The translations under genes and the position numbers were made by a program. A stretch of 64,000 nt of DNA from Streptomyces vietnamensis (GTDB taxonomy: Bacteria > Actinomycetota > Actinomycetes > Streptomycetales > Streptomycetaceae). The notes beneath the pieces are model-generated. The model saw only the letters and a list, made by a program, of their open reading frames with translations, was not told the origin of the DNA and did not search any database. Of the stretch, positions 8,245 to 16,258 are shown piece by piece; position 1 is the first letter of the stretch; every line of letters begins with the position of its first letter. The stretch spans positions 372,001-436,000 of the forward strand of contig NZ_CP010407.1 in the NCBI RefSeq assembly GCF_000830005.1, in the 5' to 3' direction.

Positions 8245-8781
8245 ATGTCCGACATGACTGAGACCACGCCCGGCTGGCTGACCACGGACGAACTGGACAC
8301 GGCCAGGTCCCGGATGCCGATCCTGTACGTCGAGGCCGTCCCCGTGCGCGTGGACGACAGCGGCGAAGTCACCAGCATCGGGCTGCTCCTGCGGATCGGC
8401 TCCGAGGGAACGATCAGCCGCACCCTGGTGTCCGGCCGCGTCATGCACCACGAGCGCGTCCGTGACGCCCTGCTGCGCCACCTGGAGAAGGACCTCGGGC
8501 CGGTGGCCCTGCCCCGCGTCCCCGCCTCCCTGCAGCCCTTCACCGTCGCCGAGTACTTCCCCACGGCCGGCATCACCCCCTTCCACGACCCGCGTCAGCA
8601 CGCCGTGTCCCTCGCGTACGTCGTCCCGGTCACCGGCGACTGCCGCCCGCGGCAGGACGCGCTCGACCTGGTCTGGTTCAGCCCGCAGGAAGCGGCCTCC
8701 CCGGCCGTGCAGAACGAGATGCCCGGCGGCCAGGGAACACTCCTCAAGCAGGCCCTCGCCCACGTCGGACACACCTACTGA
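8245..8781 (+). CDS. NUDIX-like DUF4916 protein
   Basis: A 178-residue protein beginning MSDMTETTPGWLTTDEL. It resembles the actinobacterial DUF4916 family, annotated as NUDIX-hydrolase-like. The NUDIX-box region lacks the classic GX5EX7REUXEEXGU pattern; the nearest equivalent is SGRVMHHERVRDALLRHLEKDLG, so catalytic competence is doubtful. Start ATG at 8245. It is followed by an independently promoted HEAT/MerR pair. Function is unknown. Confidence 0.7.
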   Translation: MSDMTETTPGWLTTDELDTARSRMPILYVEAVPVRVDDSGEVTSIGLLLRIGSEGTISRTLVSGRVMHHERVRDALLRHLEKDLGPVALPRVPASLQPFTVAEYFPTAGITPFHDPRQHAVSLAYVVPVTGDCRPRQDALDLVWFSPQEAASPAVQNEMPGGQGTLLKQALAHVGHTY

Positions 8782-8815
8782 GCCCCCGCCCCGCAGGGCT
8801 CCCGCGCGATTCGGC

Positions 8816-8846
8816 TTGACCTTGACACGGTGACAAGGTCTTCGCT
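8816..8846 (+). promoter_or_regulatory. MerR-type promoter with long spacer and dyad
   Basis: TTGACC (8816-8821) and a weak -10 (TTCGCT, 8841-8846) separated by 19 bp. Over the spacer lies a 21-bp dyad with arms ACCTTG (8819-8824) and CAAGGT (8834-8839), plus inner CAC/GTG matches. The over-long spacer with a centred palindrome is the hallmark of MerR-activated promoters. It drives the HEAT gene and the MerR-HEAT gene, which is therefore probably autoregulated. Confidence 0.72.
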
Positions 8847-8867
8847 GTGCCCGAGGAGGTGGTCCCG

Positions 8868-9536
8868 ATGACCATGACGAACGAGGGTACGAAGATGACG
8901 CGGGCCCTGCGGGGGCTCGAGAGCGACAGCTCGTCGGTGCGGCTGCGGGCCGCGCTCGCGGTGGGCACGGCCCCGGACCCGCGCTGCGTCGACACGCTCG
9001 TCGGACGCTGCGCGATCGAGCCCGATTTCCAGGTCCGCGAGATGCTCACCTGGGCGCTCACCCGCCACGCGTCGGCGCTGACGCTCCCCCGGCTCCTGGG
9101 CGAGCTCCGCTCGGAGCTCGCCCAGGCCCGGAGCCAGGCCCTGCACACCCTGTCCAAGATCGGGGACGGGCGGGCCTGGCCGGCGATCACGCGGGAGCTC
9201 ATGACCGACGCAGACGACGAGGTGGCGCGCAGCGCCTGGCGGGCGGCGGTGGTGCTCGTCCCCGAGGGCGAGGAGTCCGGCCTGGCCCGGGTCCTCGCTA
9301 CCCAGCTCGGGCGAGGCGGGCGCGAGACGCGGCTGAGCCTCAGTCGTGCGCTGATCGCGCTCGGCGAGGCGATGACGCCGGCCCTGCGGGCGGCGATGTC
9401 GGATCCCCGCCCGCACGTACGACAGCACGCGATCGCCACGGAGAAGCTGGCGCGCGACCCGGACGCCGGATTCGACTTCGCCGTCGAGGAGGCGAAGCGG
9501 ATCGTGGCCCTCGGCACGAACGGCCAGGAGGAGTGA
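8868..9536 (+). CDS. HEAT-repeat protein
   Basis: A 222-residue protein made largely of HEAT-like helical repeats (for example SSVRLRAALAVGTAPDPRCV, QVREMLTWALTRHASA, DEVARSAWRAAVVLV, PHVRQHAIATEKLA). It is probably a cytoplasmic scaffold or binding module without catalytic residues. The ATG at 8868 follows a strong GAGGAGGT (8853-8860) with 7-nt spacing, which decides against the in-frame GTG at 8847. It sits directly behind a MerR-type promoter and 6 bp ahead of a MerR regulator that itself carries HEAT repeats. The pair may work as a sensor-effector unit; ligand and role are unknown. Confidence 0.8.
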   Translation: MTMTNEGTKMTRALRGLESDSSSVRLRAALAVGTAPDPRCVDTLVGRCAIEPDFQVREMLTWALTRHASALTLPRLLGELRSELAQARSQALHTLSKIGDGRAWPAITRELMTDADDEVARSAWRAAVVLVPEGEESGLARVLATQLGRGGRETRLSLSRALIALGEAMTPALRAAMSDPRPHVRQHAIATEKLARDPDAGFDFAVEEAKRIVALGTNGQEE

Positions 9537-9542
9537 CAGACG

Positions 9543-10568
9543 GTGTTGATCGGTGAGGTGGCGCGGTACTCCGGGGTCAGCGCCCGCATGCTCCGGCATT
9601 ACGAGGCGCTCGGCCTGGTGCGTCCTACGGGGCGTACCGGCGCCGGCTACCGGGAGTACGCGGACGAGGACATCCGGCGCATCTTCCACGTCGAGAGCCT
9701 GCGGTCCCTGGGTCTTTCCCTGCGCGAGGTCGGGCGCGCGCTCGACGCTCCCGGCTTCGCGCCCTCGGAACTCGTCGAGGACCTCATCCGCCAGTCGCAG
9801 GGCCGCATCGCGGCCGAGACGGAGCTGCTCACCCGGCTGCGCCGGATCGGTTCGGCGGAGCCCGCCGGCTGGCAGGACGTCCTCCAGATCGTCGCCCTCC
9901 TCCAGGCGCTGGGCTCGCACAGCCCCGGGACGCGGCAGCGCGCGGCCCTGTCCTCGGCGTCATCGGCCGAAGAGGCCCCGGTGCCGGTGGAGGCGCTGGT
10001 CGAGGCGGTACTGGGCGAGGCGGACCCGATCGTCGAGGGCGCCCTCCGCTGGGCCCTGGCGCGCTCGGGCGACGGCGGGCTGCCGCTCCTCGCGCGCGGC
10101 CTCGGCTCACCGGTGGCCGAGGTGCGCAGGCGTGCCGTCCGGTCCGTCGCCGAGCTCCCGGGCGGCGAGGCGACCGCCCTGCTGCGGGAGGCCCTCGCGG
10201 ACTCCGACGTCGCGGTGCGGAGGTGTGCCGCCCTGGAGCTGGGGGCACGCGGCGTGGCCGACGCGGTCCCGACGCTCGTCGACATGGTCGTCGAGGAGGT
10301 GAACGACGTCGACGCGGCCGACGCGCTGAGCACGCTGGCGGGCCGTCCCGCGCTCGCGGACCGGATCACCGGCCTGCTCGTCGAGCGCCTCGCCCACTCC
10401 GCCGCGCAGCCGTCCGCGCGCCGGCGCCTCGCGCAGGCCCTCGCGGACATCCCGGGAACGACGGCGTCGGACGCGCTCACGGAGCTGTCCCACGACGAGG
10501 ACCGCGCCGTCGCGCTGACCGCCACGTACGTCCTGGGGATGCGCGAGGCGCGCGCTGACGGACCCTAG
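9543..10568 (+). CDS. MerR-family regulator fused to HEAT repeats
   Basis: A 341-residue protein. The N-terminal MerR helix-turn-helix reads LIGEVARYSGVSARMLRHYE, then YREYADEDIRRIFHV and a dimerisation helix to about residue 120. The remainder is HEAT-like repeats (PIVEGALRWALARSGD, AEVRRRAVRSVAEL, VAVRRCAALELGARG). No Cys-rich metal site or drug-binding fold is evident, so the effector may be a protein or the neighbouring HEAT protein. The start is GTG at 9543 with GGAGGAG about 9 bases upstream, inside the end of the preceding gene. The stop is 13 bp from the convergent folA. Confidence 0.88.
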   Translation: MLIGEVARYSGVSARMLRHYEALGLVRPTGRTGAGYREYADEDIRRIFHVESLRSLGLSLREVGRALDAPGFAPSELVEDLIRQSQGRIAAETELLTRLRRIGSAEPAGWQDVLQIVALLQALGSHSPGTRQRAALSSASSAEEAPVPVEALVEAVLGEADPIVEGALRWALARSGDGGLPLLARGLGSPVAEVRRRAVRSVAELPGGEATALLREALADSDVAVRRCAALELGARGVADAVPTLVDMVVEEVNDVDAADALSTLAGRPALADRITGLLVERLAHSAAQPSARRRLAQALADIPGTTASDALTELSHDEDRAVALTATYVLGMREARADGP

Positions 10569-10581
10569 GGCGTGCCTTCGG

Positions 10582-11145
10582 TTACGGCCGGGCGTACCGG
10601 CGGATGCGGTAGCGCAGGCCGGTCGTGGAGTCCTGCCAGCCGGTGTCCTCCGCGATCCGCCAGTCGGCGTCGAGGGAGGGGGCGTAGGTGTCGCCGACGA
10701 TCGGGGTGTCGACCTCCGTCACCGAGAGTGTCCGGGCGTGCGGCAGGGTGGCGCGGTAGATCTCGCCCCCGCCCATCACCCAGGCGAGGGCCTCGTCGGC
10801 CGGTTCCGGCGCCCCGGTCGCCGGGTCACCGGCCGCATCGGTCGATCCCGCCGCCAGGGCGAGGGCCGCTTCGACGGATCCCGCGCGCTCCGCGCCCTCG
10901 GCCGTCCACTGCGCGTCCCGGGTCACCACGATGTTGCGGCGGCCCACCAGGGGACGGAAGCGTGCGGGCAGCGAGTCCCAGGTCTTGCGGCCCATGATCA
11001 CGGGGTGGCCGAGGGTGGTCGCCTTGAAGTGCGCCATGTCCTCGGGGAGGCGCCACGGGATCGTGTTGTCCACGCCGATCACGCCGTCGGGGGTCTGCGC
11101 CCAGATGAGCCCGATGTTCGCAGCGCTGTTCGTACGGTCGCTCAT
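10582..11145 (-). CDS. folA: dihydrofolate reductase
   Basis: A 187-residue DHFR. Recognisable elements are [31 protein letters not shown] (Asp/Glu of the active site in PEDM), [21 protein letters not shown] and [14 protein letters not shown]. It reduces dihydrofolate with NADPH to regenerate tetrahydrofolate, consumed by the thymidylate synthase encoded just upstream. The ATG at 11145 overlaps the thyA stop (ATGA). An insertion of about 25 residues rich in Ala/Asp/Pro lies before the WVMGGG strand and makes it slightly longer than usual (about 160-170). Confidence 0.96.
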   Translation of the reverse strand: MSDRTNSAANIGLIWAQTPDGVIGVDNTIPWRLPEDMAHFKATTLGHPVIMGRKTWDSLPARFRPLVGRRNIVVTRDAQWTAEGAERAGSVEAALALAAGSTDAAGDPATGAPEPADEALAWVMGGGEIYRATLPHARTLSVTEVDTPIVGDTYAPSLDADWRIAEDTGWQDSTTGLRYRIRRYARP

Positions 11146-11939
11146 ACCGCGACCGGAGCCTTGATGGCCGGGTGGTGCTGGTAGCCCACGATCTCCACGT
11201 CGGAGTAGGCGTAGTCGAACAGCGAGTCGGCCTTGTGCAGCTTCAGCTCGGGGAACGCGTACGGGGTGCGGGTGAGCTGCTCGGTCACCTGCTCCACGTG
11301 GTTGTCGTAGATGTGGCAGTCGCCGCCGGTCCAGATGAAGTCGCCCGGTTCGAGGCCGGTCTGCTGGGCCACCATGTGGGTGAGCAGGGCGTAGCTGGCG
11401 ATGTTGAACGGGACGCCGAGGAACAGGTCCGCGCTGCGCTGGTACAGCTGGCAGGAGAGCTTGCCGTCGGCGACGTAGAACTGGAAGAAGGCGTGGCACG
11501 GGGCGAGTGCCATCCGGTCCAGCTCGGCGACGTTCCAGGCGGACACGATCATCCGGCGGGAGTCCGGGTCGCGGCGCAGCGTGTCGAGGAGCTGGCTGAT
11601 CTGGTCGATGTGCCGGCCGTCGGGCGTGGGCCAGGAGCGCCACTGCACGCCGTAGACGGGGCCGAGCTCGCCCGCGTCGTCGGCCCACTCGTCCCAGATG
11701 GAGACGCCGTTCTCCTGGAGCCAGCCGACGTTCGAGTCGCCGCGCAGGAACCACAGCAGCTCGTACACGATGGACTTGAGGTGCACCTTCTTGGTGGTGA
11801 CCAGCGGGAAGCCCTGCGAGAGGTCGTAGCGGAGCTGGTGCCCGAAGATGCTCCGGGTGCCTGTGCCCGTCCGGTCGGCCTTCGCCGTTCCCGAGGTGAG
11901 CACCGTCTTCAACAGGTCTTCGTACTGGGTATCCGCCAC
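11142..11939 (-). CDS. thyA: thymidylate synthase
   Basis: A 265-residue ThyA, the usual length of the family. It converts dUMP and methylene-tetrahydrofolate to dTMP and dihydrofolate. Motifs include [20 protein letters not shown], the catalytic Cys in [12 protein letters not shown] (near residue 147), [20 protein letters not shown] and the C-terminal IKAPVAV. The start is GTG at 11939 (V-A-D-T-Q-Y-E-D). No good ribosome binding site is visible. The reading frame is open upstream without a stop for more than 600 bp and includes the C-terminal remnant of a nitrilase (12009-12233), so an N-terminally extended product cannot be excluded from sequence alone. Confidence 0.95.
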   Translation of the reverse strand: MADTQYEDLLKTVLTSGTAKADRTGTGTRSIFGHQLRYDLSQGFPLVTTKKVHLKSIVYELLWFLRGDSNVGWLQENGVSIWDEWADDAGELGPVYGVQWRSWPTPDGRHIDQISQLLDTLRRDPDSRRMIVSAWNVAELDRMALAPCHAFFQFYVADGKLSCQLYQRSADLFLGVPFNIASYALLTHMVAQQTGLEPGDFIWTGGDCHIYDNHVEQVTEQLTRTPYAFPELKLHKADSLFDYAYSDVEIVGYQHHPAIKAPVAV

Positions 11940-12008
11940 GGTCGCCGAGTCTACCGCCGGGCACGGTGCACCCTCGACAGGCGGGTGGGTCCATCCCCTG
12001 GTCACCGT

Positions 12009-12233
12009 CGTGCGGGCGGTTTCGTCGACGTGGAGGGTGAAGACGTCGGGGCGGGCGTGGTGGCCGGTGGTGTCGAGGTCGAAGCGGGCGCGGGCGAGCC
12101 CGTCGAGGTCGAGCTCGGCGGTCAGGATCCCCTCGCCGTCGCGCAGCGGCCCGGCGAGGACCTCGCCCAGCGGGGAGACGATGACGGAGCCGCCGCCGAT
12201 CGGCAAGCAGGCCGCGACGAAGGTGGGCCCGGC
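12009..12233 (-). pseudogene. C-terminal remnant of a nitrilase (carbon-nitrogen hydrolase)
   Basis: About 75 codons on the minus strand read as the end of a nitrilase: [18 protein letters not shown], then [20 protein letters not shown] and [15 protein letters not shown]. The catalytic Glu-Lys-Cys part is missing: at about 12233 the similarity stops and a serine hydrolase gene begins on the other strand 41 bp further on. The remnant has lost its stop codon and continues in frame into thyA. It looks like the scar of a deletion or rearrangement that replaced the rest of the nitrilase. Confidence 0.75.
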
Positions 12234-12273
12234 AGCGCGCGACAGATGTCGGCGCAGGCCTTTGAATGGAGAG

Positions 12274-13821
12274 GTGAGCACCGTTCGATGGCTTGCCGCG
12301 GCAGGACTCACCGCACTGTTGGGCGCTACGGCGCCCGGGCCCACGCCGCCGCCGGCCCAGCCCCCGCCCCAACTCGACGACGCGGACGTGCAACGCGCCG
12401 TCGACCGGCTCGACGGAGTCGTCAAGGACGCCATGAAACGCACCGGGGTGCCGGGCGTGGCCGTCGCCGTCGTCCACGACGGCAAGGTCATCCACCTGAA
12501 GGGGTACGGCGTACGCAAGGCCGGCGAGAGTGCGGCCGTCGACGCCGACACCGTCTTCCAGCTCGCCTCCGTCTCCAAACCGATCGCGTCCACCGTCGTC
12601 TCCGGAGCGGTCGGCACCGAGGGCTGGACGCAGCCGGTGGCCCCTCATGTGCCGGGCTTCGCCCTCAAGGACCCGTGGGTCACCTCCCACGTGACGGTCG
12701 CCGACCTGTTCTCGCACCGCAGCGGACTGCCCGATCACGCCGGGGACCTGCTCGAAGACCTCGGCTACGACCGGCCGTACATCCTGTCCCACCTGCGCTA
12801 CGAGCCCCTCACCCCGTTCCGCGCGAGCTACGCCTACACCAACTTCGGGCTCACGGCCGCCGCGCAGGCGGTCGCCGACGAGAAGGGCGTGCCGTGGGAG
12901 AAGCTCTCCGCCGACACGCTCTACAAGCCGGCCGGCATGAACTCCACCAGCTCGCGCTTCGAGGACTTCGAGAAGGCCTCCGACCGGGCCTGGGGTCACG
13001 TGAAGGTCGACGGCGCCTGGAAGCCGGAGTTCGTCCGGGACCCGGACGCGCAGTCCCCCGCCGGCGGCGTCAGTTCCAGCGCCCGTGACATGGCGACCTG
13101 GCTGAAGCTCCAGCTCGGCAACGGCAAGCTCGACGGCCGGCAGATCATCGGCGCCGACGCCCTGGAGCGCACCCACTGGCCCGAGTCGGTCGCCAGCCCG
13201 CCGCACGCACCGGCCGGCCGGACCGGCTTCTACGGGCTTGGCTGGAACGTGAGTTACGACGACGAGGGCCGGCTCAGGCTCTCGCACACGGGAGCGTTCG
13301 CCCAGGGTGCGCACACCAACGTGACGATGCTGCCCGGCGAGCAGCTCGGCATCGTCGTCCTCACCAACACCTCTCCGGTCGGCGTCGCCGACGCCGTCGC
13401 CCTCGACTTCTTCGACATCGCGCAGACCGGCGAGATCAGCCGCGACTGGATCCCGCTCGTGGACGCGCTGTACCAGCAGCAGGCGGACGAGGGCCGGTCG
13501 AAGACCGACTACGCCCACCCGCCGTCCGGCGCCACGCCGGCCAAGTCCGCCGACACGTACGCCGGCACGTACGAGAGCCCCTACTACGGGCGCGCGCGGG
13601 TCGTCGCCGGTGCGGACGGCACCCTGACGCTCGAGCTGGGCCCGAAGCCGCAGAGGTACCGGCTCACGCACTACGACGGCGACACGTTCAGCTTCCCGAC
13701 CGCCGGCGAGAACGCCGTGGGCCTCACCGGGGTCACCTTCACCCCGGACGGAAAGTCGTTCACCGTCGAGTACTTGAACACGGAGGGCCTGGGGACGTTC
13801 ACCCGCGTCGAAGGCGGATGA
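12274..13821 (+). CDS. serine hydrolase, beta-lactamase/DD-peptidase fold
   Basis: A 515-residue exported enzyme of the class C beta-lactamase/AmpH/D-aminopeptidase superfamily. A short signal-like N-terminus ([21 protein letters not shown]) is followed by a Pro-rich linker and the serine hydrolase domain: SVSK (Ser-x-x-Lys, in [13 protein letters not shown]), Tyr-x-Asn in YAYTNFG, and LSHTG as third motif. A C-terminal beta domain of about 90 residues ([20 protein letters not shown] onward) matches the lipocalin-like tail often found in these proteins. The start is GTG at 12274, with GGAGAG unusually close. The substrate (peptide, ester or beta-lactam) cannot be told. Confidence 0.87.
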   Translation: MSTVRWLAAAGLTALLGATAPGPTPPPAQPPPQLDDADVQRAVDRLDGVVKDAMKRTGVPGVAVAVVHDGKVIHLKGYGVRKAGESAAVDADTVFQLASVSKPIASTVVSGAVGTEGWTQPVAPHVPGFALKDPWVTSHVTVADLFSHRSGLPDHAGDLLEDLGYDRPYILSHLRYEPLTPFRASYAYTNFGLTAAAQAVADEKGVPWEKLSADTLYKPAGMNSTSSRFEDFEKASDRAWGHVKVDGAWKPEFVRDPDAQSPAGGVSSSARDMATWLKLQLGNGKLDGRQIIGADALERTHWPESVASPPHAPAGRTGFYGLGWNVSYDDEGRLRLSHTGAFAQGAHTNVTMLPGEQLGIVVLTNTSPVGVADAVALDFFDIAQTGEISRDWIPLVDALYQQQADEGRSKTDYAHPPSGATPAKSADTYAGTYESPYYGRARVVAGADGTLTLELGPKPQRYRLTHYDGDTFSFPTAGENAVGLTGVTFTPDGKSFTVEYLNTEGLGTFTRVEGG

Positions 13822-13876
13822 GGGCGACTTCCGGGTGGCGTGGAATGCAGGGGCACGCGCGTGAGTTGATCACGTC

Positions 13877-14335
13877 ATGACTCAAGGTCCCGCGCCCCGG
13901 CCCCTGTCCGACGACGCCCTCTCCGCGCTGCTGAGCACGCAGCGGTTCGGCACCCTCGCCACCAACAAGAGCAGCGGTCATCCCCATCTGACCACCATGC
14001 TCTACAGCTGGGACCCGGAGGCGCGCATCGTGCGGTTCTCCACCACCGCCGACCGCGTCAAGGTGAAGCAACTCCGGCGTGACCCGCGCGCGGCCGTCCA
14101 CGTGCCGGGCGGCGACGTGTGGTCGTTCGCCGTGGCCGAGGGCGAGGCCGAGGTCTCCGAGATCACGACGACGCCCGGGGACGCGACCGGGCGGGAGCTG
14201 CTCGCGATGATTCCGGAGGCCGCGAGGCCCGAGGACGAGAGCGCGTTCCTGGAGCAGCAGGTCGCCGAGCGGCGCGTGGTCATCCGGCTGAAGGTCTCGC
14301 GCCTGTACGGGACGGCGCTCGACATCGACGGCTGA
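13877..14335 (+). CDS. PPOX-class F420/FMN-dependent oxidoreductase
   Basis: A 152-residue split-barrel flavin/F420-binding protein. It shows RFGTLATNKSSGHPHLTTMLYSWD, RIVRFSTTADRVKVKQLRRDPRAAVHV and a C-terminal RLYGTALDIDG, the pattern of the pyridoxamine-phosphate-oxidase-like F420-dependent family of actinobacteria. The physiological substrate is unknown. Start ATG at 13877. The last 28 bases of the gene belong to a 31-bp unit that is repeated twice more after the stop codon. Confidence 0.87.
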   Translation: MTQGPAPRPLSDDALSALLSTQRFGTLATNKSSGHPHLTTMLYSWDPEARIVRFSTTADRVKVKQLRRDPRAAVHVPGGDVWSFAVAEGEAEVSEITTTPGDATGRELLAMIPEAARPEDESAFLEQQVAERRVVIRLKVSRLYGTALDIDG

Positions 14336-14400
14336 GGCCGGGAAGGCCCTCGACATCGCGGACTGGGCACGGGACGGCCCTCGACGTCGACGGCTGACGC
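14308..14400. repeat. 31-bp tandem triplication of a gene end
   Basis: Three head-to-tail copies with exact 31-bp period: 14308-14338, 14339-14369 and 14370-14400. Each starts CGGGA(C/A)GGC(G/C)CTCGAC. Copy 1 is the 3' end of the PPOX gene including its TGA. Copy 3 differs from copy 1 at only 2 of the first 28 bases and repeats the TGA; copy 2 is more diverged. The period is not a multiple of three, so the copies could not extend the protein. Confidence 0.8.
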
Positions 14401-14407
14401 GAGCGGA

Positions 14408-16036
14408 TCAGGTCCGGTCCTTCGTCCCCGACGCCCACGGCCAGACGGCCTCCCGGCCCGCCTCGATGAGTCCGACCGTGCGGAACGCCGCGTCCGTGAG
14501 GCCACCGAAGGTGTGCCGGTAGCGGCCTGTGGAACCGTGGGCGGGCTCGTATCCCGCCAGGTTCCAGGTGTAGACCGGGATGCGGGCCGGGACCGTGTCG
14601 GCCGGCACGGCGGGCTCGTACGGGGCGGTCTGCTCGTCGGTGACGATCAGGATCCGGTCGTGGGCCCGGTAGTGCTTCCGTACGGCCTTCGCCGTGTAGG
14701 TGCCTCCCATGTCGCGGAAGCGTTTCAGCACGTCGAGCACCGGCTCACCCGGGGTGAACGGCACCACCGCGCTGCCCCAGCCGAACTCCACCAGATCCGC
14801 CTGCTCGGCTCGCATGGCCAGCGCGGTGCCGAACACGGCGGCCGCGTCCGCCCGCGTCAGCTTGGACCGCTCCGAGACGGTGTCCCAGAACATGGAGCCG
14901 GACCGGTCCACCAGGATCAGGGTCCGGCCGGGCAGGGCCGGCACGTTGGCCAGGGAGTGGCCCAGGGCCCGTTCCAGCGGGGCCGCCCAGCGCGGTGACG
15001 GCGCGTGCTGGTGGGCGGCCAGGTAGCGGAAGGGGAACTGCCGGGCCCTGGCGACCTCGGAGGCGTCCGAGAGCCGGGCGGCGACCCGGGCCGCGACCTC
15101 GTCCGAGACGCCCGCCTCGTCGAAGTTCCGCAGGTTCCTGAGGAGCGCCATCGGCCCCATCGTGGGGATCACGGCCTCCCAGACGGCGGCGTCCATCGGT
15201 CCGTGGAGCCAGCCCGCCAGGGCCTCCCACGTCATGCCCGCCGCCGCGAGGCGCTCGGAGCCGCCCGGCCCGGTCACCAGGGCCCGCCGCTCGTCCGGCG
15301 CCGACTCCATCAGCGTCCGGTGGGCGGTCAGCAGGTGGTCGGAGACCGGCGGGACCGCCTGCTCCGGGTGGTGGCGGCGGTCCAGGGCGTACCGGAAGAG
15401 CGCGCCCTGCCAGGGCTTGTCCGGGTCGGGGGTGGCGTGCACGAGGTTGAGCACGTCGCCGAAGCGGAAGGCCTTGGAGGCGGTGTCGTACTTGAGCAGG
15501 GACCGGGACGTGTACAGGCGGCGTACGCCGTCGGCGACGCCCCGCTTCACGGGCTGCGGCACGTTCCGCCCGTACGCCGAGATCCAGTGGGCGAGCAGCT
15601 CGCCGGGCTCGTCGGCACGCTGGAGCACCGAGTCGATCACGGACCGGTTGGACGGGCCTCCGGTCGCCCCGGCCTCGAGCCGGGCCCGGACGTACGCGGC
15701 GGCGCCCACGAGGGACGCCGTGCGCAGGTTGCCCTCGCCGCGCAGCCAGCGCAGCAGACCGGCCGTCCACTCCGGCTCCTGAACCGCGAGTTCGCCGACG
15801 AGCCGGGTGTAGCGCTCGTCGCGCTCCTCGCCGCTCTCGTAGAAGGTCTGCTGCGAGACGAAGTTGCCGACGGCGAGGAGGAAGAGCTCGTCGCGGGGCT
15901 CCCGGACGAAGGCCGGACCGCCCGCGTGGGTGCGGGGGCCCGGCCCGTAGAGCCTGTGGTGGGGCCGCGGTGGTGACGGAGGCATGGAGCGGGCGGTCGC
16001 CAGGATGTGCGGGGCCACGAGCATGTCGGACCACAT
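14408..16036 (-). CDS. TROVE-domain protein (Ro60/Rsr homologue)
   Basis: A 542-residue TROVE plus vWA protein. The HEAT-like RNA-binding ring starts near residue 45 (REPRDELFLLAVGNFVSQQTFYES) and includes LRWLRGEGNLRTASLVGAA and ELLAHWISAYGR. The C-terminal von Willebrand A domain has an intact MIDAS: D-R-S-G-S near residue 380 (LILVDRSGSMF), a Thr in GGTYTAK and Asp in LIVTDEQT. Bacterial Ro proteins bind Y RNA and misfolded RNA and can gate polynucleotide phosphorylase. The N-terminal 40 residues look atypical for the family. Start ATG at 16036 (alternative 16024); no good ribosome binding site is visible. No RtcB or RtcA gene is nearby. Confidence 0.88.
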   Translation of the reverse strand: MWSDMLVAPHILATARSMPPSPPRPHHRLYGPGPRTHAGGPAFVREPRDELFLLAVGNFVSQQTFYESGEERDERYTRLVGELAVQEPEWTAGLLRWLRGEGNLRTASLVGAAAYVRARLEAGATGGPSNRSVIDSVLQRADEPGELLAHWISAYGRNVPQPVKRGVADGVRRLYTSRSLLKYDTASKAFRFGDVLNLVHATPDPDKPWQGALFRYALDRRHHPEQAVPPVSDHLLTAHRTLMESAPDERRALVTGPGGSERLAAAGMTWEALAGWLHGPMDAAVWEAVIPTMGPMALLRNLRNFDEAGVSDEVAARVAARLSDASEVARARQFPFRYLAAHQHAPSPRWAAPLERALGHSLANVPALPGRTLILVDRSGSMFWDTVSERSKLTRADAAAVFGTALAMRAEQADLVEFGWGSAVVPFTPGEPVLDVLKRFRDMGGTYTAKAVRKHYRAHDRILIVTDEQTAPYEPAVPADTVPARIPVYTWNLAGYEPAHGSTGRYRHTFGGLTDAAFRTVGLIEAGREAVWPWASGTKDRT

Positions 16037-16258
16037 CTTGGAGACGCGCGGGGTGTGACGAGGCAGTGAATCCCCCCGGATTCAAAGGGTTCGGGCCCCG
16101 GGCGCGATGTCCGGCGGGGCGAAGACGCCCGCGTCCTCCGAGATCAGAGATGGCGGCGGCGTCACTTGTGTTTTCGGAAGGAAGTAGCCGCAGCCGAGCG
16201 CATCGGAGGCGCGGTCGCTCCGCCAACGTACAAGATCCGCCGCGCCGCACACCACCGA
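16037..16258. other. 222-bp intergenic region upstream of the TROVE gene; possible structured RNA
   Basis: No plausible gene. It contains an inverted repeat GAATCC-CCCC-GGATTC (16068-16083) just before the TROVE start and a bulged hairpin of GCGGGGC (16124-16130) with GCCCGC (16137-16142). Y RNA genes often lie next to bacterial Ro genes, so this is the natural place to look for one, but I could not fold a convincing Y RNA or tRNA-like domain by eye. Confidence 0.35.

Noticed and set aside
11142..12617. A 491-codon fusion protein ending in thymidylate synthase.
   Set aside because: ThyA is complete from the GTG at 11939 and the upstream codons before 12233 have no similarity; the nitrilase part is best read as a remnant. 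Kept as a finding, not as the gene model.
16037..16258. A defined Y RNA or tRNA-like gene.
   Set aside because: Only short hairpins are visible; GGGTTCGGGCCC resembles a T arm but lacks the conserved loop bases, and no acceptor-type pairing was found. Left as a hypothesis.
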